Assembly (NCBI RefSeq): GCF_000019845.1
Contig: NC_010581.1
Coordinates: 811,501 to 875,500, forward strand
Direction of reading: 5' to 3'
DNA length: 64,000 bases
From: Beijerinckia indica subsp. indica ATCC 9039
GTDB taxonomy: Bacteria; Pseudomonadota; Alphaproteobacteria; Rhizobiales; Beijerinckiaceae
Made by a program: the position numbers and the translations under genes. The notes beneath the pieces were generated by a model. The model made no database searches and was not told where the DNA came from. It saw only the letters and a list, made by a program, of their open reading frames with translations. Shown here in pieces: positions 40,043 through 49,190 of the stretch; within the stretch, counting starts at the first letter, position 1; each line of letters begins with the position of its first letter.

Positions 40043-41236
40043 CTAATCCTCGCCGAGCAGGCGGGCTCGGGCGCGCAATTTCTCGGTTTCGCTCTTCAAT
40101 TGGCCGCAGGCGGCGAGAATATCGCGGCCGCGCGGCGTGCGCACCGGGCTCGCGTAACCGGCATTGAACACAATGTCGGAAAAACGCTCGATCCGGTCCC
40201 AATCGGAGCAGTCATAGGGCGCGCCGGGCCAGGGATTGAAGGGGATGAGGTTGATCTTGGCTGGAATGCCTTTGAGCAGGCGGATGAGTTCGCGCGCCTC
40301 GGCTGGCGAATCGTTGATATCCTTCAGCATCACATATTCGAAAGTGATGCGTCGGGCATTCGAGGCGCCGGGATAGGTGCGGCAAGCTTCGAGCAAGGTC
40401 TTGATCGGATATTTCTTGTTGAGCGGCACAAGCTTGTCGCGCAGATCGTCGCGGACCGCGTGCAGGGAAACGGCGAGCATGCTGCCGGCCTCGCGTCCGA
40501 GAGCTTCCATTTGCGGGACCACGCCGGCCGTGGAAACGGTGATGCGCCGGCGTGAGAGCGACAGGCCCTCGCCATCGGAGAGGACGCTGACAGCTTTGCG
40601 GACATTGTCGAAATTATAGAGAGGCTCGCCCATGCCCATGAAGACGATATTGGTGATGGGCCTGTTGCCCTCAGTTGGCAGAAGACCGTCTTTCGGCGGC
40701 ACAAGACCAGGAAAATCGCCGAGTTTCTCCCGCGCGACGACGAGTTGCGAGACGATTTCCCGCGCGCTTAGATTCCGGACGAGTTTCTGCGTGCCGGTAT
40801 GACAGAAGGAACAGGTCAAGGTGCAGCCGACCTGGCTCGAAATGCACAGAGTGCCGCGGTCGCTTTCGGGAATATAGACGCATTCGACTTCCGCGCCGCG
40901 ATCTTGAGCATCGACCGGCGGGAGCCGGATCAGCCATTTGCGCGTGCCATCCACCGAGACCTGTTCACTGACGACTTGTGGCCGTTCGAGCGAATAATGC
41001 GCGGCTAGCGTTGTCCGCAAGCCCTTGCCGACATTGAGCATAGTGTCGAAGGAACGGATGCCGTGGAAATAGATCCAATGCCAGACCTGCGCGGTGCGCA
41101 TGCGGATTTCCCGCTCCGGCACGCCGATCGCGGCGAGCGCGTCGCCAAGCTCCTCCCGTGTCGCGCCGAGCAGGGAGGGGAGGGTGCCAATCGTCGCCTC
41201 GGGGGCGGGGGCGGACATTAAGGAAATCTCGTTCAT
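40043..41236 (-). CDS. rlmN: dual-specificity 23S rRNA/tRNA adenine-C2 methyltransferase
   Basis: Radical-SAM enzyme that methylates A2503 of 23S rRNA and A37 of some tRNAs. The 397-aa protein has the CxxxCxxC cluster motif in [13 protein letters not shown], the [11 protein letters not shown] block, and the C-terminal [13 protein letters not shown] with the methylated cysteine. Translation may start at 41236 ([13 protein letters not shown]), or at 41251, which gives 402 aa. It is convergent with dsbB; only one base separates the stop codons. Confidence 0.95.
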   Translation of the reverse strand: MNEISLMSAPAPEATIGTLPSLLGATREELGDALAAIGVPEREIRMRTAQVWHWIYFHGIRSFDTMLNVGKGLRTTLAAHYSLERPQVVSEQVSVDGTRKWLIRLPPVDAQDRGAEVECVYIPESDRGTLCISSQVGCTLTCSFCHTGTQKLVRNLSAREIVSQLVVAREKLGDFPGLVPPKDGLLPTEGNRPITNIVFMGMGEPLYNFDNVRKAVSVLSDGEGLSLSRRRITVSTAGVVPQMEALGREAGSMLAVSLHAVRDDLRDKLVPLNKKYPIKTLLEACRTYPGASNARRITFEYVMLKDINDSPAEARELIRLLKGIPAKINLIPFNPWPGAPYDCSDWDRIERFSDIVFNAGYASPVRTPRGRDILAACGQLKSETEKLRARARLLGED

Positions 41237-41382
41237 GGGCCCTTTTATCATTGGTCGCCCGGCTGCGAAATGTTTTCGAAATCATTCGGCCTGGTAAGGC
41301 ATGGGCAATGGTGAGCCTTCACAATGGACATATAGGGAAGGCAACGCTCTTCATGCATGCGTTTTAAAAAGTATATTGGTCT

Positions 41383-41500
41383 TATACCAACGGTCATGAT
41401 CAATGACCGTTGGACCGCTCTTGAATTTTCGCCATCGCTTTGAAAAAGCGAAAATTCAAGAAAGGAACCAAAGGTCGTTCTTCAAGACCTTTGGTATGAC
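41383..41500. repeat. dispersed repeat copy B, upstream of the SIMPLE-domain gene
   Basis: Has outer ATACCAACGGTCAT / TTTGGTATGACT arms and an inner perfect 13-bp hairpin (41420-41432 with 41448-41460). It matches copy A at 4.0-4.14 kb over its whole length and copy C at 27.1 kb over the inner part. It sits 23 nt before a start codon, so it could affect transcription or translation of the gene below. Confidence 0.7.
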
Positions 41501-41522
41501 TCACAATGACAGGGTGTGCTCC

Positions 41523-42299
41523 ATGATCGAAAAAAGCGCGTTGAGCCTTTCCTTTGTTCTGACGATTTTCTCATGCCTCACCTTTGGATCGGCAGCAGGT
41601 GTTCGGGCGCAGGGGCTTTCGGTTCCCTTGCGGGACTCGGTGCCGGCGATCACCGTCACAGGCCAGGCGAGCACGGAGATTGTCCCCGATACGGCCCTGA
41701 TTTCGCTCGGTGTGGAAACCGAAATGCCAAGGGCTTCGGATGCGTCCGCGGAAAACGCCCGCTCCGTGCAAACGCTCATCGACACGTTGAGGGGGCAAGG
41801 CGTCGAGTCTAAGGATATCAGGACATTACAAGTTAGTCTCGTACCGGTCTATGAGGACAGCCACGATCCGGCGGGAGAGCTGAAAAAACGTGTCTTGCGA
41901 GGCTACAGGGCGCGTAATGAATTCGTCCTGCGCGTCTCGCCTCTCGCTCTAGCGGGCCAGCTCGCGGGAAGCCTCTTCGACAAGGGGCTCAATGTCATCG
42001 ATGGAATTGATTTCCAACTGGCCGACAAGAGCAAGGTTTTGGACAAGTTGCGCGGGGAGGCGGCAAGCGATGCCTTGGCCCAGGCGAAAAGCTTTGCCGC
42101 GCCGCTCGGCTTGCAGCCCGGCCGGGTGTTGGTGATTCAGCCGCAAGGGCCAGTCGGCTTTCCCATTCCCATGGTCCGGGCGCAAAAGGCGGTTTTCGCT
42201 CAGGCCGATCATCCGCCCGTGCTGCCCGTCGAACCTGGTACGCAGAAAGTGCAGGTGGAAACGCAGGTGACCTTCGAACTCACGCCCGCGAAACCTTGA
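41523..42299 (+). CDS. SIMPLE/DUF541 domain protein, periplasmic
   Basis: A 258-aa exported protein from the ATG at 41523 with a signal peptide (ALSLSFVLTIFSCLTFGSAAG, cleavage near VRAQG) followed by the DUF541/SIMPLE fold: PAITVTGQASTEIVPDTALISLGVETE, then DIRTLQVSLVPVY and DGIDFQLADKSKV. Such proteins are periplasmic and linked to oxidative stress (E. coli YggE) in other bacteria. The open frame extends to 41403 but runs through the repeat B element, so it is not used. Confidence 0.85.
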   Translation: MIEKSALSLSFVLTIFSCLTFGSAAGVRAQGLSVPLRDSVPAITVTGQASTEIVPDTALISLGVETEMPRASDASAENARSVQTLIDTLRGQGVESKDIRTLQVSLVPVYEDSHDPAGELKKRVLRGYRARNEFVLRVSPLALAGQLAGSLFDKGLNVIDGIDFQLADKSKVLDKLRGEAASDALAQAKSFAAPLGLQPGRVLVIQPQGPVGFPIPMVRAQKAVFAQADHPPVLPVEPGTQKVQVETQVTFELTPAKP

Positions 42300-42306
42300 G
42301 TAGCTT

Positions 42307-42363
42307 CTAGAGCATCAAATCAGACAAGGGGGTACCACTTTTTGGATGAATTTGATGCGTTTG
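42307..42363. repeat. dispersed repeat family 2, copy at 42.3 kb
   Basis: AGAGCATCAAATCAGA ... TTTGATGCGTTT, an imperfect palindrome with CAAGGGGGTACCAC and TTTTTGG in the middle. The copy at 32892-32948 shares ATCAGAC, a GGGGG/CCCCC block and TGATGCGTTT. Similar GAGCATC elements are scattered in Hyphomicrobiales genomes. Confidence 0.5.
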
Positions 42364-42550
42364 GAAGGATTTATGGCGTCGTTCCTAACGAGCGATGCCA
42401 TCGAACACTTCCCGTGAAAATGCTCACAATATCTTTATTTTAACGCATAATCCGTGTCTAGAAAGTTTCCAACTTTCGAGGTTTGCCGGCTGCCAAATTA
42501 TAATGCGACCAACTCACCAGTCGTCAAATTTGGCAGATCGTCGCGGGGGG

Positions 42551-42970
42551 TTATTGAAGGAACGCGCGGAGTTTGTTAGTTAACGCCTCGCGGTTCTCAA
42601 TCTCGCACTCCCACACGACCAGCGCCAACCAGCCAATATTTTCCATGGCTGAGAGTACTGCTATGTCCCGGGCTCGGTTTCTTGCCAATTTGGGCATCCA
42701 GTATTCTATTCTAGAATGTGGTATGTGCGCCTTCCGGCAGCCCTCGTGCTGATGCCAAAAGCAGCCATGCACGAAAACTGCCTTCCTCTTCACCGGAAAA
42801 ACGATGTCCGGCTTTCCCGGAAGATCGCGGCGGTGTAGCTGATATCTATATCCTAAAGACCAGAGCAAGGACCGAACTGCGACTTCAGGGCGCGTTCCTT
42901 TTGATTTGTTGGATCGCATCGAAGCGCGGACACTTTCCGGTACGTCATCCCATCGCGAACGCATTTTCAC
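42551..42970 (-). CDS. vsr: very short patch repair endonuclease
   Basis: A 139-aa Vsr-type nicking endonuclease that cuts next to T in T:G mismatches arising from deaminated 5-methylcytosine. The family pattern is complete: SNKSKGTRPEVAVRSLLWSLGYRYQLHRRDLPGKPDIVFP, the zinc-site HGCFWHQHEGCRKAHIPHSR, and the end WALVVWECE-type block (here WLALVVWECEIENRE). A Vsr gene beside a C5 methyltransferase is the usual pairing. The start may be GTG at 42970 or ATG at 42964. AT-rich island gene. Confidence 0.94.
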   Translation of the reverse strand: MKMRSRWDDVPESVRASMRSNKSKGTRPEVAVRSLLWSLGYRYQLHRRDLPGKPDIVFPVKRKAVFVHGCFWHQHEGCRKAHIPHSRIEYWMPKLARNRARDIAVLSAMENIGWLALVVWECEIENREALTNKLRAFLQ

Positions 42971-43303
42971 AAAATGTCGAGCATCGTGTCAGTCACCGCC
43001 TTAAATAACGATGGCCGGACAAAGTTGATTTGGCGGTGCGCACGATCGAACTCGCGGTGGAGGTAGCTAAAGTAGCGCACACCGACGCTCTCGCCACGTG
43101 CCATGAACAATAAAACCGCCGTCGGCATCTCTGTTCCAAATCCGATCTAGTAAGAGTGCTCCAAACCTAAGGAACCGCGAAGCAAATCTCATCTTACTTC
43201 CTCAATAGGCATGAGTAAGGCGCCGGCGTAGCAGCCGAGAAATGCCACTTTGATTGATGTGACCTCATTCGAAGCTCGTCTGCAAGAGGGATGACCCACC
43301 AGC
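42971..43303 (-). pseudogene. spacer with short open segments, possibly a decayed gene or a 53-aa gene
   Basis: This 333-nt gap in the island operon holds several short open segments on the minus strand in different frames. One begins with ATG overlapping the upstream stop (MSWWVIPLADELRMR...), one reads NEVTSIKVAFLGCYAGALL, one reads MRFASRFLRFGALLLDRIW, and the last is an uninterrupted 53-codon frame (MPTAVLLFMARGESVGVRYF..., about 43127-42966) whose stop overlaps the vsr start. The pieces together look like one protein broken by frameshifts, or only the last is a real small gene. Confidence 0.35.
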
Positions 43304-44257
43304 TCATCCGATTCCCAGTTTGCGACCTAAATGGCCGACGATGGCATGTCGCCGTGGATTCGGTTCTATGATAAAATGAATTCGACCTTCGCCAGGTGCG
43401 AAATCAACATGATCACTGAATGTCCTCGGTGACCCGTTTTCATCATTGAATGAGACAAGATGCAATCTACTTCGGCTTTCTGGGCGTACGTTGAATGGGA
43501 AAATTGGATGGTCTGATTTTTCCTGGCTCCACAGTGCAATAGCTTGATCGATGCCCGCCAGTTTTGTCCAAATCGACAAAAGTGCCGGATCTCCTTCTAG
43601 GATCCCCTCGATTTGTGGCCGTGTCCGCGGGATGAAGCGGAGATTTGGAAGCAATTCGCTCCGCGACGCCCAAAGTTCGCGACCGTTTTGGAAGGTAGGC
43701 TTGCCAACTGACCGAAGGGCGACCTCGTGTTCGTTAATGTGGTCTGGGCTACAAGCGTTTCTGGCCTCAACAGAAGAAATTTCCAGATTACCGTTTGCGT
43801 CGAGTTGAAGCCGTCTCAGTGAAATCGATATCTTATGCCAAAAAACATGTGAAGGAAAACTTATTGTGAGGCCGTCAAATAGATGAGCTAGTCCTAGCGC
43901 TTCTGCAGGTTCAGCCGCTCTGACCGGAGCGTCTGCCAATAACCTGTATTCGAATTCTGAACCGTCTATATGCTTTAATATGGCTAACGCCTGTCGCAGC
44001 GGCGCACGGTTTTGCAAAGCCTTCAGAAACAGACTTTCCTCAACGCATTCACCGCGATTACGGATGGAAGCAATCGAGCAAGCTGTGCCCAAGGACAAGG
44101 AATGAACGGGCGTTTCGCTGTTCAACGTAAGTCCAGGGTCGATACGAAACGCAGCGCGCGTCGTAGCAACTATCGCTTTGAGGTAGTTCGTTGCGACCTC
44201 GTACGGTAGCGCCTTATTTGGCGACGACAGTTCATTAAGAAAAAGCTCTAGAGACAT
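43304..44257 (-). CDS. unrecognised 317-aa protein of the restriction/defence operon
   Basis: No family recognised. The protein is soluble, with no signal peptide or membrane helix; an LGLAHLFDGLTISFPSHVF segment near the middle, SPDHINEHEVALRSVG after it, and EGRIHFIIEPNPRRHAIVGHLGRKLG at the C terminus are the most distinctive parts. It begins 7 nt after the DUF3696 ATPase stop, so it is probably co-expressed with it. It could be the effector or a toxin-like partner of the ATPase, but this is inference from context only. AT-rich like the rest of the island. Confidence 0.7.
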   Translation of the reverse strand: MSLELFLNELSSPNKALPYEVATNYLKAIVATTRAAFRIDPGLTLNSETPVHSLSLGTACSIASIRNRGECVEESLFLKALQNRAPLRQALAILKHIDGSEFEYRLLADAPVRAAEPAEALGLAHLFDGLTISFPSHVFWHKISISLRRLQLDANGNLEISSVEARNACSPDHINEHEVALRSVGKPTFQNGRELWASRSELLPNLRFIPRTRPQIEGILEGDPALLSIWTKLAGIDQAIALWSQEKSDHPIFPFNVRPESRSRLHLVSFNDENGSPRTFSDHVDFAPGEGRIHFIIEPNPRRHAIVGHLGRKLGIG

Positions 44258-44264
44258 TTAGAAG

Positions 44265-45380
44265 TTACCCGAGCAAGCTATCAAGGCTTTTTTCCCACTG
44301 ATCGAAAAATCCGGATGGCCAATACGACAAGCGACCACCTTCACCAACCACGGGCGTCTCGTAGCTACTTGCCTTACCAGGTAAGCGAGAGAAAAAATGA
44401 AATTGTGCTTCCGACGATGCTAATTGCTTGTCCTTCACAGCGAGCCGAATGCCGTTAAGAACGTGATCGCTATGACTTTCTACGATGACCTGAACGCCGC
44501 CTGCCGCCGTTAACGCCAGTAGTCGCCCGATCGCCACCTGCCCACGAGGATGGAGTTGAGCTTCTGGATTTTCAACAATAAGCAACGAGCCAGGAGAAGC
44601 TGCGAGACACGCTACTATAACAGGGAGTGCATGCGTCAGCCCGAATCCGACATTCGTCGGACGCAACGGCTCTCCGTATGCAACTCCTTCCCCCTTATAT
44701 GAGAATACAAGTCGAATAAAGTCCGTCATTGGCACTGGAACTGCCTCTACACGTACACCTGGACTGAACTCCTGCATCCATGCGTTTACCTGGGCGCCAA
44801 GACTGGCTACTTCCGGCTCACCCGGCCAACGTAGCAATTTCGCAGTGCTGATCTCCTCTCCAAATTCCAAGAGAAAATGTGCTGTATATTCGCCTCGTGC
44901 ACCAAGAAAACGCTGTTGACGTACGGCGTGTTGCGATTTCGGGAACGTCGTTGATGGCGTGATTCGATCGGCTCGAAGGAGCTGAAATCCCGGCCTAAAT
45001 AGATCAAAATCTGCCAAAGCATGGTCGTCCGGCTTTTCGTTGCAGGTTAGAACGTCGCCATCTGTCGGAACTTCCGCCGCCCAAGATAAAATAGCTTCCT
45101 CGGTCCCTCGACGGGTGCCCAACACAATTCTGATCTGCGGGATGTCGAAACCGTGATAAAGAACATCGCGACCAGTTCCGATCTCCACGAGCTCGCCGTT
45201 CAGAGCGAGGGCGCCAGACGTAAGAAATCTTGCGTCAAAAGACTGGCGCAAAAGACCGAGAGCTTGAATAACGGTGCTCTTGCCACTGCCGTTTAGACCT
45301 GCAAGCAATGTTAACGAACCAAGATTTAGCTCTGTTTCGTCGAATGTCTTAAAATTTCGCAGTTCAATAAACTCAATCAT
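44265..45380 (-). CDS. DUF3696 AAA ATPase (SMC-like, OLD/AAA-15 type)
   Basis: A 371-aa ABC/SMC-like ATPase with Walker A GLNGSGKST near residue 29, a Walker B LLIVENPEAQLHPRGQ in the C-terminal third, and an H-loop VIVESHSDHVLNGIRLA. The C terminus LSYWPSGFFDQWEKSL is the mark of DUF3696. There is no TOPRIM nuclease domain, so it is probably a sensor or motor rather than the nuclease. It overlaps the end of the DUF262 gene by 8 nt and is followed 7 nt later by the unknown gene. Confidence 0.9.
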   Translation of the reverse strand: MIEFIELRNFKTFDETELNLGSLTLLAGLNGSGKSTVIQALGLLRQSFDARFLTSGALALNGELVEIGTGRDVLYHGFDIPQIRIVLGTRRGTEEAILSWAAEVPTDGDVLTCNEKPDDHALADFDLFRPGFQLLRADRITPSTTFPKSQHAVRQQRFLGARGEYTAHFLLEFGEEISTAKLLRWPGEPEVASLGAQVNAWMQEFSPGVRVEAVPVPMTDFIRLVFSYKGEGVAYGEPLRPTNVGFGLTHALPVIVACLAASPGSLLIVENPEAQLHPRGQVAIGRLLALTAAGGVQVIVESHSDHVLNGIRLAVKDKQLASSEAQFHFFSRLPGKASSYETPVVGEGGRLSYWPSGFFDQWEKSLDSLLG

Positions 45381-47226
45381 CGCGCAACGCCGTTGTGATC
45401 ATTTCCGAAACCCTTGTAAATCGTCGCTTTACTTTCCGTACATCGCCGGTACCTTGCGAAATCGAGGATTCGAACGCACGATCATTGCAAAGCCGAATAA
45501 TGCCCTCATGCAGCCTTTCTTTCCGTTCGATTAAACGAACTACTTGCGATTGATCGAGATTTGCCAGGTTCACAGACACCGCTTCGAATAATGCTTTGTT
45601 GATCGGCAGGCGGCTATTTTCCGGACCAAACCTTTTTCGGAAGGCATCATTCCCAAACACAGCATACGCTGTGTTCAGCGCTCTGTAGAATGCGGATTGG
45701 GTCTCCACTATTTGTTCCTCTGAAAAACCGTTGATCGCCTTCATAGCATTGACGAGAAACCCGTCCATATCCGGTTGCCTGTATGCAGGTAGGCCGAGCG
45801 AATAGAACGCAATAAAGCGCAATACGAGTTCACGATCATCCATTCTGATCGGCTGGACGCTTCCGTCCGTTGCACGCTTAAAAACGTCGGACTTCGCCCA
45901 GTCTTGGAGAACAATCCTCGCTCGGCCCGGGGTGATCGCGTGACGAAGCTCCTGCGGCGATAGCGGAACTCCGCCAGTGTTGATACGCGCGAAAATATTA
46001 TATTTGACCTCAGGTGGGGTGCCTTTTCTGATCAAATGGATCACTAACTCCGTTTCGCGTAGGCGCATTTGCATACGCTGACTTAGATCCATGAATTTCT
46101 TTCCATCATACGATTTCAGATACTCGAGATTAGACAGTTCAAGTGGCTCGCTTTGGATGACCGTCGGCCTTATGAATCGGGCAATCGCAGACAACCTCTG
46201 AATTCCATCAACGATTTCCCATCGCTCGTCGTCGTCTTCCGCTGCGTAAAGGACAGGTAACGGAATTCGTAAGAGCAAGGACTCAATCAAACGGCTTTGC
46301 CGTCGATTGTCCCATATACCCCATCGGCGTTGAAAATCTGGCTGGAGATCGATCATCTGAGATTCTGTGCGCGACAGAAGAAGATCGACTGTCATTGAGC
46401 GTGTGATGACGTCAATATTTTCTGGATCAAATGGTTCTGCGATCTTCTCAAGATCGTCATCCTCAGAAACAGAGCGTTCGGATTCAACACCAGTGTCGAC
46501 TTGTGTAATATCAATTCGCCCGACAGGCGCTCGGTCCGTTGGCTCCAAAGCAGAAATCCGTGCGGCAGCCGTTTCAATAGGCTCAGGCGGCACTTCCTTC
46601 GCGGAGATCCGGGCCTTTAACGTCTCTACTATTTCCTGGATTCTGTCTGTGGCACTTGCCGTTTCATCTTTGAATCGAAGAAGGTGCTCACGTACCTCAC
46701 CAAATGTCGGATGATTCTCAGACAGAGGGGTCCACCATACATCAGGCTTCTCTAACGTCGCATACATAGAGATCGTCACATTCCCGAAATGAGGTGAAAG
46801 TGTGAAAGTCGCTGTCCTAGATGGTAGTCTCGGTTCTATTTTCGATTTCTTTGTAAAGGCTCCAAATAGTTTTGCTGCTGACACTGCCATTATCTGATTG
46901 CCGACATAATCAAAAACTAGCAAAAACGGATTTTCTTCAAACAGTTTGCCATTGGCAGCTGCAAGCGCTCTACCGAAGGCTTCAGCGCGAGTATTCGATC
47001 TGGTTTGGCCGTTTAAAACTAGCGAATAAGCAACAAAGTTTACTTCTTGATTGTCATCATTCAGTTTAAATCTATATATATGGTTACGAGATTTGATATC
47101 CGAGCCTAAGAGGCTCCCGATAAATCTTGCATCGAGAACTTCAAAATATAATTTATTTTTTGAATCTCTCGCAAGATTCGAAAAATGTTTCTCTAGCGGA
47201 AGGTGTCTGAGCTTTTCATCATCCAT
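45373..47226 (-). CDS. DUF262 (ParB-like) protein with unassigned N-terminal half
   Basis: A 617-aa protein. The DUF262 domain occupies about residues 275-500, with SMTVDLLLSR, QPDFQRRWGIWDNRRQSRLIESLLLRIPLPV, and the ParB/Srx-like catalytic motif VDGIQRLSAI (DGIQR in place of the usual DGQQR). A DUF1524 HNH domain, which would make it GmrSD-like, is not visible. The first about 200 residues match no family I recognise. Its start codon overlaps the methyltransferase stop (TAATG), so the two are co-translated. Probably binds or cleaves DNA. Confidence 0.8.
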   Translation of the reverse strand: MDDEKLRHLPLEKHFSNLARDSKNKLYFEVLDARFIGSLLGSDIKSRNHIYRFKLNDDNQEVNFVAYSLVLNGQTRSNTRAEAFGRALAAANGKLFEENPFLLVFDYVGNQIMAVSAAKLFGAFTKKSKIEPRLPSRTATFTLSPHFGNVTISMYATLEKPDVWWTPLSENHPTFGEVREHLLRFKDETASATDRIQEIVETLKARISAKEVPPEPIETAAARISALEPTDRAPVGRIDITQVDTGVESERSVSEDDDLEKIAEPFDPENIDVITRSMTVDLLLSRTESQMIDLQPDFQRRWGIWDNRRQSRLIESLLLRIPLPVLYAAEDDDERWEIVDGIQRLSAIARFIRPTVIQSEPLELSNLEYLKSYDGKKFMDLSQRMQMRLRETELVIHLIRKGTPPEVKYNIFARINTGGVPLSPQELRHAITPGRARIVLQDWAKSDVFKRATDGSVQPIRMDDRELVLRFIAFYSLGLPAYRQPDMDGFLVNAMKAINGFSEEQIVETQSAFYRALNTAYAVFGNDAFRKRFGPENSRLPINKALFEAVSVNLANLDQSQVVRLIERKERLHEGIIRLCNDRAFESSISQGTGDVRKVKRRFTRVSEMITTALRDD

Positions 47227-48692
47227 TAGGTGTTGGGACCTCTGGCGGAAACAACCTTGTCAAAAATCTTTCGTTCATCGAAGCCATAATATACGTCAAG
47301 AACCCCCTTTACCTGCTTGGCAATTGCTTGCGCCATTAAAGGAGGAACAGCGTTCCCACAAAGCCTGTATTGATCCACTTGACCCCCATAAAAAACGTGC
47401 CTGTCGGGAAATGACTGTATTCGTGCAGCTTCACGAACGGAAATTAGCCTTTGCTGCGCCAAGTCGTAGTGGATGAACGTGCCCCAGTGTGGATCAGGTT
47501 TTGTCAACAAAGTGCCAGCCAGTTGCGTCGGAGAAAGGCGCCCGTAGCGCTTAGTATGATCTTTTCGCAGCGCCCTTTGCATTCCAGGGGGAAGTAGATC
47601 GCGGGGAATCGAGCGCCAGTCTCCACCTGCGGGAATATGCTTTATGCGTTCTGTATTCGGCGGATAAAGGGCTCGGCACCAATGATTGGCTAATAGCTCG
47701 CCATCAGAGCGCATATTCTGCTGGTATTTACTTAGCTGCGGCGCGTCTTTGTTGTAGCCGTAGCGCCCAACATTTTCTCCTCCACCGTTCGTGAGCTTAG
47801 GCAAGTCGCCTATAGCATCTATAACAGTCACAAACGGCTCAAGCTGGGGACCTATGTGTGAAATCTGGTCAGTTGATGGATGCTTTCCACGTCCGATGGC
47901 ATAATGAAACGTATGGGTCCGTCCTCCCTTGAAGTGTGCTTGAGCTAATGAAAAATGGTGCGGAATAGGCAAAGATACGACGCCTGCTCTATCTGCAACA
48001 TCCTTGCGCGTTCCGACTACAACGACACGGAATCTTTCCTGAGGCACACCATAATGTGCGGCGTTCAATATTTTGAATCTCACCTCATATCCAGGACAAT
48101 CCACTGTCGTCGAGAGCGACACTTCTCTCAAAAACTCCTCGAAGAAATGGCCTCCTTCGAGCGACAGCATTCCAGGGACATTCTCAAGCACGAAGATTTT
48201 CGGTGACAGGCCCTTAAGCAATCGTACGTAATGCCGAAACAGGTAATTCCGAGGATCCTGTACAGACCGCACATGTGAATTAAGCGAGAAGCCTTGGCAC
48301 GGTGGTCCTCCGAGCAAAACGTCGATTTCGCCTACCTTCAGGGATCCCTCTCCACTGGAGGAGGAAATTTTCGGCAGAATATCCGATATTGAAATATCCT
48401 CAACCGAACCCACTAGACCCAAGATGTCGCCATGATGTGTCCCGCTTGTTGCGGCGTATGTTGCATCGAAATTCATTAGAAAGTTGTATAGAGCCAATGG
48501 CCAAACGTCATTGGCAAATTTGGGTTCAAAGCCCAGAGAATGGAACCCTCGTGACAAGCCTCCGATTCCACAAAAAACTTCTCCAGCCGTGTAGCGCGGT
48601 TGGATTTCAATTGATTTTCGCTGCACGCTCGCTGTCCAGGCTTTGTGAATTCTACCTCTGATTCGCCACTTCAAGAATATATCCGCTGGCAT
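47226..48692 (-). CDS. DNA (cytosine-5) methyltransferase
   Basis: Methylates the C5 position of cytosine within a specific DNA site (site unknown). The 488-aa protein has the m5C motifs in order: I, GEVFCGIGGLSRGFHSLGF; IV, GGPPCQGFS with the catalytic Cys; VI, VLENVPGM; VIII, QERFRVVVVG; and X, YRLCGNAVPPLMAQAI. A target-recognition domain lies between VIII and IX. The translation start is uncertain (ATG 48692 or a GTG about 23 codons later). Head of a four-gene operon; the partner Vsr repairs deaminated product. Confidence 0.93.
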   Translation of the reverse strand: MPADIFLKWRIRGRIHKAWTASVQRKSIEIQPRYTAGEVFCGIGGLSRGFHSLGFEPKFANDVWPLALYNFLMNFDATYAATSGTHHGDILGLVGSVEDISISDILPKISSSSGEGSLKVGEIDVLLGGPPCQGFSLNSHVRSVQDPRNYLFRHYVRLLKGLSPKIFVLENVPGMLSLEGGHFFEEFLREVSLSTTVDCPGYEVRFKILNAAHYGVPQERFRVVVVGTRKDVADRAGVVSLPIPHHFSLAQAHFKGGRTHTFHYAIGRGKHPSTDQISHIGPQLEPFVTVIDAIGDLPKLTNGGGENVGRYGYNKDAPQLSKYQQNMRSDGELLANHWCRALYPPNTERIKHIPAGGDWRSIPRDLLPPGMQRALRKDHTKRYGRLSPTQLAGTLLTKPDPHWGTFIHYDLAQQRLISVREAARIQSFPDRHVFYGGQVDQYRLCGNAVPPLMAQAIAKQVKGVLDVYYGFDERKIFDKVVSARGPNT

Positions 48693-49073
48693 CGATGCGG
48701 AAGCGCTGCAGGCTTAGAGGCAGCCGTTCACCGGCGGGATTTCGGCCGTTCGCAGAGGAATGGTTCTCAGTTGCACGCTTCGGCGGCTAATACGCTGAAG
48801 CGTGTGATCGTTCTTCATAATCCCATTCTGAGGAAAGCCAAGTGCTGCTTCGCGCCGCGAAGCGAGAGTATGTCGCGGGCCGGCTGCGGACTGAAGGTGC
48901 ATGATGTCTTTGGTAAAGCGATCCGATCAATTTGATAGCATAACCTGATAGAAGGATCGATGCTTACACTCCTTCGGTGGCCTTCCCATTGGGGTTAGCA
49001 ATAGTCGAGCCGTCAAGTGGCGCCTAGAAAGACCGCCATAAGATTTTGGCAGGGCTGAGGATGCAATATATAA

Positions 49074-49101
49074 AAATGTCACCTGTGATCTGGTGACATT
49101 T
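49074..49101. repeat. perfect 10-bp inverted repeat with GTGAC half-sites
   Basis: AAATGTCACC, an 8-nt loop, and GGTGACATTT; followed by more GTGAC words (CACGGTGACC and GAGTGACATTA) up to 49131. The cluster resembles operator half-sites but could be chance or a decayed element end. Confidence 0.45.
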
Positions 49102-49160
49102 CACGGTGACCATTCGTCTGCCAGAGTGACATTATATTTGTCAGCCGACAATTATGCTCG

Positions 49161-49190
49161 AAAAGACAAGGGCCGCATATGCGGCCCTTG
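49161..49190 (-). terminator. Rho-independent terminator of the CoA-transferase gene
   Basis: A perfect 24-bp palindrome (49167-49190) read on the minus strand as a GC-rich hairpin followed by TCTTTT. It lies 42 nt after the stop codon of the CoA-transferase gene. Confidence 0.85.

Noticed and set aside
44265..45380. OLD-family nuclease
   Set aside because: Walker motifs fit an SMC-like ATPase, but no TOPRIM domain follows, and the C terminus is DUF3696.
45373..47226. GmrSD-type modification-dependent endonuclease
   Set aside because: The DUF262 part fits GmrS, but no DUF1524 HNH domain is visible in this protein or its neighbours.
48645..48935. 96-codon open frame at the start of the methyltransferase region
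   Set aside because: No homology pattern, overlaps the likely promoter and start of the methyltransferase, and cysteine-rich by chance in a palindromic stretch.
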